Part shown: positions 41,161 to 47,821 of the stretch, piece by piece | Position numbering within the stretch: position 1 is the stretch's first letter | Layout of the letters: each line of letters starts with the position of its first letter | Assembly (NCBI GenBank): GCA_003140075.1 | Contig: PLIO01000211.1 | Coordinates: 69,561-117,381, forward strand | Reading direction: 5' to 3' | Length of the DNA stretch: 47,821 bases | From: Acidobacteriaceae bacterium | GTDB lineage: Bacteria > Acidobacteriota > Terriglobia > Terriglobales > Acidobacteriaceae | Notes under the pieces: generated by a model | Seen by the model: the letters and a program-made list of their open reading frames with translations, nothing else | Database searches by the model: none | Told to the model about the DNA's origin: nothing | Program-made: the position numbers and the translations under genes

Positions 41161-42933
41161 ATGCGCATTCTCGGACTCTCATCTTTCGGTCATGACACGT
41201 CGGCTGCGTTAATCGAAGATGGCGTGATTCGCGCTGTCATCGAAGAGAGCAAACTTTCGCGCCAAAAAGACGCTCGTGGCGTGCCCTCCACAGCCATCAA
41301 ATTCTGCCTGTCGAAAGCGGGAGCCGGCTGGGAGAGTGTCGATTGCATTGCCCTCACCGCCACTCCAATGCGCGGATGGGTGAGGCGCTCGGCTGCCGGC
41401 GCAAGAATCGCTCTACTCGATCCCGTCGCCGCCGGTCACCTTCAGGTTCGCGAAGTGGGAAGGCTCGCCCGCGAACTCGGCTACCTGCGCCTGCTTCGCC
41501 ATCAGGCAGGCGCTCGCCTCCACAAAAAGATCACCAAGGTCGAGCACCATCTCAGCCACGCCGCCAGCGCTTTCTTTCTGTCGCCTTATGAACGCGCCCT
41601 TGTCATCACCATGGACGAGGAGGGAGACGGACGCTCCGGCATGATCGCCATCGGCGAAGGCACCCGCCTCCGCAAACTGCGCGACATCCCCTATCCTCAC
41701 TCGTTGGCGTGGCTCTATTCCAGGATCACCGAAATCCTCGGCTTCGTTCCCCATGCGGAAGAGCATAAAACCCAGTGGTTGAGCCTGGGCGGCGAGCCGC
41801 AATACCGCGACGTCTTCCGCGACATGCTACGCCAGTCCGGAGACGGCTCTCTGCGTCTCGACCGCACCTACCTCGATCACGGCGTCGGCGACCGCTTCGT
41901 TCTCTCCTCCAGGTTTTGGCAGAAAACCGGCTTGCCCACGAATTCCTCCGAACTCACAGAAGACCAGCGCCGCGCTCTCGCCGCGACCGTCCAGCAGGTT
42001 TGCGCCGAGAAAGTTGGCGAGATCATTGAGAGCGTCCGCCGCCAGCACAACATCTCCGACGTTTGTCTGGGCGGAGGCTTGTTCAACAACAGCTTGCTCG
42101 TCGCTTCTCTGGAACAGAATGTCGGGCTCGATCACGTCTTCGTGCCTCCGGCCCCAGGGAACTCGGGAACCGCTCTCGGCGCCGCGCTGTACCTGCAACA
42201 TCACGAACAGCAGATGCCTCGCAAGCCCTACCGGTCCAATTCCTACTGGGGCCCGGGTTACTCTCGCCACGAAATTAAGGACGTGCTCGACAACTGCAAG
42301 GCTCGCTTCTCCTTTCAGGTCATGCGCGAGCGGCAGACGGACCAGGCCGTGCAACTCCTGCTCAGCGGCAAGATCATCGGATGGTTCCAGGGCGCGGCCG
42401 AGTTTGGCCCGCGTGCTCTGGGCAACCGCAGTGTGCTGGCTTCGCCCTGGGCGCAGTACGTCAAAGAAAACCTCAACGACTTCATTAAGCACCGCGAGTG
42501 GTTTCGTCCCTTCGCTGTTTCCGTGCCCATCGAAGACGCGCCCCGATACTTCGAATGCTCCAGCCTCTGCGAGAGCATGAATTCGTTGGCCCGGGTTCGT
42601 CCCGGCGTCGAAGGCCTGCCGGAAGGTTTGGCGCTCCATGGAGGCTTGGTGCGCCTGCACACGGTCGGCAAAGAAGCCAATCATGCTTTGTGGGATCTGC
42701 TGAAGCGCTTCGGCCTGCAGGCTCCCGCGCCCATGCTGATCAATACGTCCTTCAATCTATTCGGTGAGCCGCTGGTCGTCAGCCCGCTCGATGCCATTCG
42801 CAGCTATGCCTGCTCCGGCATCGATGCTCTATTGATGGATAACTTTCTGCTGACCAAGGTCCCGTTTGCCTCGGCCTCCGCCCCGGCGCGCGAAACAACC
42901 TCCAGTTCGTCGCTTTCCAGAATCAGCGCGTAG
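41161..42933 (+). CDS. Carbamoyltransferase (NodU/CmcH family)
   Basis: This 590-residue protein has an N-terminal YrdC/Kae1-like ASKHA domain (MRILGLSSFGHDTSAALIEDG; HHLSHAASAFFLSPYERALVITMDEEGDG; CLGGGLFNNSLL; PPAPGNSGTALGAALY) and the C-terminal carbamoyltransferase domain (GWFQGAAEFGPRALGNRSVLASP, WFRPFAVSVP, NTSFNLFGEPLVVSPLDAI). It makes carbamoyl-AMP from carbamoyl phosphate and ATP and transfers the carbamoyl group to a hydroxyl, as in nodulation factor and cephamycin pathways. The acceptor may be an EPS sugar or the hydroxyl made by the P450 on the peptide. It is the last gene before a clear terminator. Confidence 0.9.
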   Translation: MRILGLSSFGHDTSAALIEDGVIRAVIEESKLSRQKDARGVPSTAIKFCLSKAGAGWESVDCIALTATPMRGWVRRSAAGARIALLDPVAAGHLQVREVGRLARELGYLRLLRHQAGARLHKKITKVEHHLSHAASAFFLSPYERALVITMDEEGDGRSGMIAIGEGTRLRKLRDIPYPHSLAWLYSRITEILGFVPHAEEHKTQWLSLGGEPQYRDVFRDMLRQSGDGSLRLDRTYLDHGVGDRFVLSSRFWQKTGLPTNSSELTEDQRRALAATVQQVCAEKVGEIIESVRRQHNISDVCLGGGLFNNSLLVASLEQNVGLDHVFVPPAPGNSGTALGAALYLQHHEQQMPRKPYRSNSYWGPGYSRHEIKDVLDNCKARFSFQVMRERQTDQAVQLLLSGKIIGWFQGAAEFGPRALGNRSVLASPWAQYVKENLNDFIKHREWFRPFAVSVPIEDAPRYFECSSLCESMNSLARVRPGVEGLPEGLALHGGLVRLHTVGKEANHALWDLLKRFGLQAPAPMLINTSFNLFGEPLVVSPLDAIRSYACSGIDALLMDNFLLTKVPFASASAPARETTSSSSLSRISA

Positions 42934-42965
42934 CACGCTTTCGACTCACCCAATCAGAATTAACA

Positions 42966-43000
42966 GGCGCGGTGACCTCTATGGTTGCCACGCCTTTTTT
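42966..43000 (+). terminator. Intrinsic terminator ending the EPS block
   Basis: A 12-bp stem with one C-A mismatch and two G-U pairs (GGCGCGGTGACC 42966-42977; GGTTGCCACGCC 42983-42994) has loop TCTAT and is followed directly by T6. It lies 33 bases after the carbamoyltransferase stop and separates the EPS block from the glycosidase gene. Confidence 0.85.
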
Positions 43001-43035
43001 ATCCTCCGCGCGGTAAGATAACGAGGAATTTTATT

Positions 43036-44532
43036 ATGAAAAATTCCTCCGTCCTTTTGCCTGTCGTTTTGCTGATACTCGTTTTCTCTGCCTGCACGGC
43101 TTGCAACACGAATGCCGTGTCATCCAGCCTGGCATCATCTAACACACCATCCTCAGAAATTTCTTCACCGTCCGCCCCCGTGGGTCCCATCCCGCCAACT
43201 TTCTTTGGCATGCACATCAACCGTCTCTCCACTCCCTGGCCACAAATCCCGTTCGGCAGCCTGCGCATGCTCGGCAACCTGACGACCTGGTTTCATCTCG
43301 AAGGCGACCGCCGCAACCGCTACGACTGGCGCATGCTCGATGGCTGGCTCAACGCCGCCCTCGTCCACCACGTGGATGTGATGTACACCTTCAGCCGCAC
43401 GCCGGCGTGGGCCGCGCGCAATGCTCACTCCACCTGCGGACCCAGCCGTGATGAAGCCGACTGCTCTCCGCCGGCTGACCTCGCAACATCGGCTCCTTGT
43501 CAGGGCCCACTCCAGGGTTCGGTTACGACAGATTGTTATTTCAAAGAATTTGTCAGCAGCCTGCTCGATCACGTTTGCAGCGGCAAGGCTCCAAACAAGA
43601 GTTGCCGCATCGTCGCCTTTTCCTGTTGGAACGAACCGAACCTCGATGGCTTCTGGATCGGTACCTACGGCGAGAGCGCGCGGATGTGCTCCGACATGGT
43701 GCAGACGGTTAAGAGCCAGTGCAAAGACTGCATCACGCTCACGCCCGATATCTCCGCCGCGACCACTGGCGATACAAAGGACAATGGAGACAGCCGCTCC
43801 TACGACGAGTGGTTCAAGAACTTTCTCATCGCTTACCGGCAATACGGCAATTATCCTGATGCGGTCGCAGTTCATCTTTATGCCGCGCGCACGCATGGAA
43901 TTGTTCCCGCACCATTCCCTGAAAATTTTGCCGGTAGCGGATGCCCACACGAAGATCGTTCACCTGTATGCCCCGACACGGTGCTTGGCAAAATCGATAC
44001 GGTGCGTTCCCTTATGAATCAGGGTGGGATGGACGGCAAGCCGGTCTGGACCACCGAAGGCGGTTGGGGTACGAACGGAGAACTGTCCGACCCCGATGCT
44101 CAGGCCGCCTATGTTTCCCGCTGGCTCATTCTGCAAGCCTCTGCGGGCGTGCAGCGCGCTTATTGGTATATGTGGGATATGGGCAAGGATCCCCAGGCCT
44201 GGGGCGGGTTATGGGACTCCAGCGGGGTCTTCGAAGCGGGCATCGCTTACGGCGAAGTGTACAAATGGCTGGTCGGTGCAACATTTACGAAGCCTTGCTC
44301 TGCCAACCACGACATTTGGACATGTGATCTCTCACGTCCGGGCGGCCAGCAGGATCGCATCGTCTGGAACGATTCACGCTCTTACGACACAAGCATAACC
44401 TGGAAATATGCCGTGGGCAGCCAGTTCGCCAAGGCCCGCCACCTGGACGGGCAAGAGTCGCCCGTCGCCGGGGGTGTGGTTTCGGTCGGATCAAAACCAG
44501 TGCTGCTGGAAGGGGAGGTTCACCCGAAGTGA
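43036..44532 (+). CDS. GH39-like glycoside hydrolase, predicted lipoprotein
   Basis: This 498-residue protein begins MKNSSVLLPVVLLILVFSAC, a lipoprotein-type signal with Cys at about 20. A Ser-rich linker follows and then a clan GH-A barrel: FFGMHINRL, MYTFSRTPAWAARN, acid/base motif CWNEPN, AVHLYA and nucleophile motif VWTTEGGWG, then YWYMWDMG. The spacing WNEPN ... TTEGG fits GH39 (xylosidase/iduronidase-type) enzymes. It could trim or degrade the EPS made by the adjacent locus. ATG 43036 has GAGGA 9 bases upstream; the longer frame from 42985 starts inside the terminator. It is probably transcribed separately. Confidence 0.82.
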   Translation: MKNSSVLLPVVLLILVFSACTACNTNAVSSSLASSNTPSSEISSPSAPVGPIPPTFFGMHINRLSTPWPQIPFGSLRMLGNLTTWFHLEGDRRNRYDWRMLDGWLNAALVHHVDVMYTFSRTPAWAARNAHSTCGPSRDEADCSPPADLATSAPCQGPLQGSVTTDCYFKEFVSSLLDHVCSGKAPNKSCRIVAFSCWNEPNLDGFWIGTYGESARMCSDMVQTVKSQCKDCITLTPDISAATTGDTKDNGDSRSYDEWFKNFLIAYRQYGNYPDAVAVHLYAARTHGIVPAPFPENFAGSGCPHEDRSPVCPDTVLGKIDTVRSLMNQGGMDGKPVWTTEGGWGTNGELSDPDAQAAYVSRWLILQASAGVQRAYWYMWDMGKDPQAWGGLWDSSGVFEAGIAYGEVYKWLVGATFTKPCSANHDIWTCDLSRPGGQQDRIVWNDSRSYDTSITWKYAVGSQFAKARHLDGQESPVAGGVVSVGSKPVLLEGEVHPK

Positions 44533-44646
44533 ATGGACGCGTCGGCGGTTATGCCGTCGGTCCCACCTTATTGAACATCGTTGTCGCCTGCTCAACTTTT
44601 TTTGCCGTCGCGTGCGCTCCGCGCCGTCGCCCTCAGGGTAACGTCA

Positions 44647-46194
44647 CTAGGGAGTTATGGTAAAGGGCGCGTTGCCTAAAAGTTTACCGGTGGGCGTGGT
44701 CACGGTGACAGTTCCGCTTGTGGCGCCTTCAGGAACCGTGAAGCGAATAAATGTCGGCGAGACCACGGTAAAACTTGCCGATACGCCATTGAGTTCAACA
44801 CCGGTAGTTCCCGTGAAACCTTGTCCCAGAATCTGACCGGTCTGACCGACCTTGCCGAAACTCTGGACAAATGTTACGAACGGCGTGAGGCCGGTTGATA
44901 TCGAGTACACCACTCCACAGCCCCAGTCGGCGAAGCAGTTGCCGCTGGTGCCTCCGCTGTACGTCGTTCCTAGGAAGTATCCTCTTGTGGTCTGAGTCAG
45001 ACCCGCGAAAGGACTCCAATCGCCGGTTCGCTGGAAAGTGTACAGCGTCGTTAACCCTCCTTCAGGGGTGTACCGGAACGCCGTACCGCAGCCAACACCA
45101 ACACCGAAGCAACTGGTACTGCCACCCTCCTCGGTCGTACCGTACAAAGCTCCATCGGTGCCTTGAATCAGCGTTCCCCCTGGTAATGCACCGTCGCTGC
45201 AATCCGAAAGACTACAGAATTGATAAAGTTCGGTGAAGTGACCTTGTGGCGTAATTCTGAAAAGGGCGCCACTTTGATCCGATCCACCTCCGCCCCACGC
45301 GGCGCCGTAGAAGCTGCCATCATTGCCCAAAACCAGCCCCGCAAACGGTAGCGCTCCATCGGTAGCGCAGAAGTTTTCGTCCTGGCAAAAATGGTACAGA
45401 ACGGTTTCCCTTCCCGCCGAAGTTATTCTGAACACGGTGCCGCATCCGTATTCTCCCAGGTACTCGGTACACCAAAGCCCGGGATTGCCGCCCTGGGACG
45501 TCGTCCCGTAGAAGCTCCCGTCCGGGCCAAGTGTGAGGCCAGCGGAAGGAATCGCGCCATCGCCCCCGATGTAAGTAAATGCATACAGACTTGTAAACGC
45601 CCCATCTAGAGTAATGCGGAACACCGTACCGCATCCCAGCGGGCAATATTGGTTGTCTCCGCCCGTCCGGGTCGTTCCATAGAAATTTCCGTCGGCACCT
45701 TGGATGAGCTGTCCCGTCGGTTGAGCTCCGTCGAGACAGCCAGGCTCCGCGCAAAATCTGTGTAGCGTGGTCAGCTTCCCGGCAGGTGTTACCTTGAAAA
45801 CTGTTCCCTCGCCAGTATTGGGGGCGCCGCCTTCATAGGTCGTCCCATAGAAGTCCCCATCCGTTCCGAGAAGCAGTCCTGCCCAGGGAGACCCGCCATC
45901 CGTGCAGGGCTGTTCCATGCAAAAGGTGTACAACGTGGTCAGATTACCCTGGGGCGAAACCTTGAAGATCGTCCCACACCCGGGGACTTGGTTGCAGTCG
46001 TCGCTTCCGTCATATTGAGTCGCGCCGTAGTAATTCCCATCTGGGCCCTGTGTCAGAGGCGCCAACAGGTTGCCGCCCTCGTTGGTGCCATTGAACTCTA
46101 CCACCGTTTTGAAAGTCTGGGCGGGTGCGGCGATCGTGAATGCGGCAATGATCACGAAAATTACCGCGGCTACCTGAAAGCTAGCAGGTTTCAT
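44647..46194 (-). CDS. Secreted YGTT-repeat protein (TIGR03803-like)
   Basis: This 515-residue protein has a signal peptide (MKPASFQVAAVIFVIIAAFTIAAPAQ). At least seven repeats of about 50 residues follow, each with G.DG.FYGTT..GG preceded by L..LYTFC...DG..P.AGL and followed by CGTVF.ITP.G. The repeats form a propeller-like extracellular domain common in Acidobacteria, Verrucomicrobia and Planctomycetes; the function is unknown. The last 80 residues form an IPT/TIG-type Ig-like domain (FGKVGQTGQILGQGFTGTTGVELNG). I chose ATG 46194 because AAGGAG lies 9 bases upstream. It is probably surface or matrix associated and has no clear link to the EPS locus. Confidence 0.82.
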   Translation of the reverse strand: MKPASFQVAAVIFVIIAAFTIAAPAQTFKTVVEFNGTNEGGNLLAPLTQGPDGNYYGATQYDGSDDCNQVPGCGTIFKVSPQGNLTTLYTFCMEQPCTDGGSPWAGLLLGTDGDFYGTTYEGGAPNTGEGTVFKVTPAGKLTTLHRFCAEPGCLDGAQPTGQLIQGADGNFYGTTRTGGDNQYCPLGCGTVFRITLDGAFTSLYAFTYIGGDGAIPSAGLTLGPDGSFYGTTSQGGNPGLWCTEYLGEYGCGTVFRITSAGRETVLYHFCQDENFCATDGALPFAGLVLGNDGSFYGAAWGGGGSDQSGALFRITPQGHFTELYQFCSLSDCSDGALPGGTLIQGTDGALYGTTEEGGSTSCFGVGVGCGTAFRYTPEGGLTTLYTFQRTGDWSPFAGLTQTTRGYFLGTTYSGGTSGNCFADWGCGVVYSISTGLTPFVTFVQSFGKVGQTGQILGQGFTGTTGVELNGVSASFTVVSPTFIRFTVPEGATSGTVTVTTPTGKLLGNAPFTITP

Positions 46195-46474
46195 GGCAAG
46201 AAACTCCTTGGAACCGCCCCCTGGACTTGGCGCCATCATACGCCTGGCCTGCTACGACTCGATAGAGTCGACGGACTCTGTGCAATTTCCGTATAGCACG
46301 CTTCAGACTGGCGCGGTTTGGGATGCGAGCGAGATTCATCATCCCGCTCGCAGTGCGAGGATTTAGGCGCAAGCCAGGGAGTCGACAGGGACGGAGCGGC
46401 GCGTCGAAATGCGGCCGGACGGATTATTGCTGCGTCTGCGCGATACGAGCTCACGGCTCGCTTGGTCTTATGGG

Positions 46475-47302
46475 CTACGACTTGTAAGCCAGTTCCTTCG
46501 CCCGCTGAGTCGCCTTGACCACGGCCCGAATCAGCGTAACCCGCAGCTTGCCTTCTTCGAGTTCCATCAGTCCATCCACGGTGCATCCTGCCGGAGTCGT
46601 CACAGAGTCCTTAAGCAACGCCGGATGGTCTCCGGTGTCGAGCACTACCCGCGCCGCGCCCATGGTGGTCTGAGCAGCAAGCAGAGTCGCGATCTCGCGA
46701 GGCAATCCCACTTTCACTCCCGCCTCCGCCAGCGATTCCAGAATGACGTAAATGTAGGCGGGGCCGCTCGCCGAAAGGCCGGTGACTGCGTCCATGTGTT
46801 TCTCATCCACCACCACGGTGCGCCCGACGACATTGAACATAGTGGTAGCCAGCTCCACGTGCTTCGCGGTGGCGTGCGCTCCCTTGGCGATCGCGGTCAT
46901 TCCGCAACCCACAAAGCACGGCGTATTCGGCATGGCGCGGATGACAGGAATGTCCGTGCCCAGCGCCTTCTCGATCAAACTGTTCGGCACCGAAGCGGCT
47001 ACGGAGATTACCAACTGCCATGGTGACACATGTCCACGCAGTTGCGAAGCCACGTCCTCCACCACCTGCGGCTTCACTCCGATCAGGATGATATCTGCGT
47101 CTTCAGCGGCCTTCACATTATCGGTGCCCACTCTGATGCCCAGCTTCCGGCCCAGCGCTTTGGCGCGATCTTCGTGGGCGACCGTCGCCGTAGTGTGCTT
47201 GGGCGAAAGCAGGCCGTTCTTCAGCAGGGCCTGCAGGAGAATTCCTCCCATTTTGCCGGCCCCCAGCACCGCGACTTTTTTCCCGGAAAGAGTGGTTGTC
47301 AT
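46475..47302 (-). CDS. proC: Pyrroline-5-carboxylate reductase
   Basis: This 275-residue protein is full length for ProC: N-terminal KKVAVLGAGKMGGILLQALLKNG NADP site, VKPQVV, VISVAASVP, IRAMPNTPCFVGCGMTAI and the C-terminal signature SGPAYIYVILESLAEAGVKVGLPREIA...TTPAGCTVDGL. It reduces 1-pyrroline-5-carboxylate to L-proline with NAD(P)H in the cytoplasm. The ATG at 47302 is preferred over the longer frame from 47365 because the NAD motif begins shortly after it. Proline is also the predicted substrate of the pyrrole cassette at 13755-16880, but with 30 kb and opposite strand between them I read this as ordinary housekeeping. Confidence 0.93.
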   Translation of the reverse strand: MTTTLSGKKVAVLGAGKMGGILLQALLKNGLLSPKHTTATVAHEDRAKALGRKLGIRVGTDNVKAAEDADIILIGVKPQVVEDVASQLRGHVSPWQLVISVAASVPNSLIEKALGTDIPVIRAMPNTPCFVGCGMTAIAKGAHATAKHVELATTMFNVVGRTVVVDEKHMDAVTGLSASGPAYIYVILESLAEAGVKVGLPREIATLLAAQTTMGAARVVLDTGDHPALLKDSVTTPAGCTVDGLMELEEGKLRVTLIRAVVKATQRAKELAYKS

Positions 47303-47380
47303 GATTGCTTTCTTCAAGCCGCTTCTCGCTTCTTGATTCCTGAGTCTTCGATTCTTCTGTCCCAAGCGCCGCCCGAGGTA

Positions 47381-47821
47381 TTAAACCGGCACCACGCCCA
47401 GCGCGCGCTGGCGAACCTTCTGTTCCCACTGCCAGGCCGTCTGAACAATATCGCGCAGCGAACGCGTGGCCTTCCAGCCCAGGGCAGCCTGCGCACGCGA
47501 AGGATCGGCTACCAGTTCCGGAGGATCGCCAGCCCGGCGCGGCCCCACTCGCCGCGACACGGTCGCGCCCGTAACCTCTTCAATGGTTGCGATCACCTCC
47601 TGCACGGATGCGCCCCGGCCGGTACCCAAGTTGTATCTCGCCGAAGCGGAAGTTGCAGTATCGAGCTGCTTCAGCGCGAGCACGTGCGCCTCGGCCAGAT
47701 CGTTGACGTGAATATAGTCGCGGATGCAGGTGCCGTCGGGCGTGGGATAGTCGCTGCCAAACAACTCCAACGCGCCACGTTCCCCGGTGACGGCTTTCAG
47801 CGCGCACGGGATCAGGTGCGT
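47381..47821 (-). CDS. galE: UDP-glucose 4-epimerase, C-terminal part (cut by window edge)
   Basis: The frame is open to the last base of the window, so only the C-terminal 146 residues are present. THLIPCALKAVTGERGALELFGSDYPTPDGTCIRDYIHVNDLAEAHVLAL and the closing YNLGTGRGASVQEVIATIEEVTG...RRAGDPPELVADPSRAQAALGWKA are diagnostic of GalE. The enzyme interconverts UDP-glucose and UDP-galactose and can feed EPS synthesis. The NAD-binding half lies outside the window. It precedes proC on the same strand, separated by about 80 bases. Confidence 0.93.
   Translation of the reverse strand, partial: THLIPCALKAVTGERGALELFGSDYPTPDGTCIRDYIHVNDLAEAHVLALKQLDTATSASARYNLGTGRGASVQEVIATIEEVTGATVSRRVGPRRAGDPPELVADPSRAQAALGWKATRSLRDIVQTAWQWEQKVRQRALGVVPV

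Noticed and set aside
46475-47302. proC as a dedicated proline supplier for the pyrrole cassette
   Set aside because: It lies 30 kb away on the other strand next to galE, a normal housekeeping setting.

Overview
The window looks like a piece of a high-GC Acidobacteriota chromosome (Koribacter or 'Candidatus Angelobacter'-like soil lineage). This is inferred from gene content: secreted proteins with choice-of-anchor D repeats, a YGTT-repeat (TIGR03803-type) extracellular protein, and an exopolysaccharide (EPS) locus with an ExeA-like ATPase. No rRNA, tRNA or CRISPR array is visible.

Layout. 1-465: 3' end of an IS481-like transposase. 576-9569: secreted or lipoprotein genes (a possible secreted hydrolase, a phospholipase C/acid phosphatase-family protein, a glycosidase-like lipoprotein, a beta-propeller protein) and then a parvulin-type isomerase (9570-10622). 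10739-42933: one large plus-strand locus in which nonribosomal peptide synthetase (NRPS) genes are interleaved with EPS genes. 43036-44532: a GH39-like lipoprotein. 44647-47821, minus strand: a YGTT-repeat secreted protein, proC and the 3' end of galE.

The central locus has two transcriptional blocks. Block 1 (11027-29716) encodes a NusG/UpxY-like antitermination factor, a Fis-type small DNA-binding protein, a CpsD-like ATPase with a defective Walker A motif, a hexapeptide acetyltransferase, a prolyl-to-pyrrolyl carrier-protein cassette (acyl-CoA dehydrogenase-fold oxidase, stand-alone adenylation enzyme with a proline pocket, stand-alone carrier protein), an A-PCP protein with a leucine pocket, a P450-A-PCP-TE fusion, a Wzx-like flippase, a GT4 glycosyltransferase and a C-A-PCP-TE synthetase. 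Block 2 (30246-42933) encodes Wza-, Wzz- and ExeA-like proteins, a WbaP-type priming transferase, a Wzy/ligase-type polymerase, a WecG/TagA glycosyltransferase, GDP-mannose 3,5-epimerase, two sulfotransferases, a zinc-ribbon protein and a NodU/CmcH-type carbamoyltransferase. It ends at an intrinsic terminator.

Both blocks are preceded by long untranslated leaders with the same architecture: an inverted repeat CTTGCA-N6-TGCAAG (imperfect in the second), a C6AA tract, and exactly 108 nt later a near-identical block containing TGTGACTGAGAGGGCGGAGC. The 3' half of this block can pair with a different downstream sequence in each leader to form a hairpin. Because the first gene of block 1 is a specialised NusG paralog, I propose that these leaders are its loading sites and tie the NRPS and EPS blocks into one regulon. 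The likely output is a sulfated, carbamoylated polysaccharide made or exported together with, or decorated by, a small pyrrole-containing, P450-oxidised peptide. The chemical link between peptide and polysaccharide is inference.
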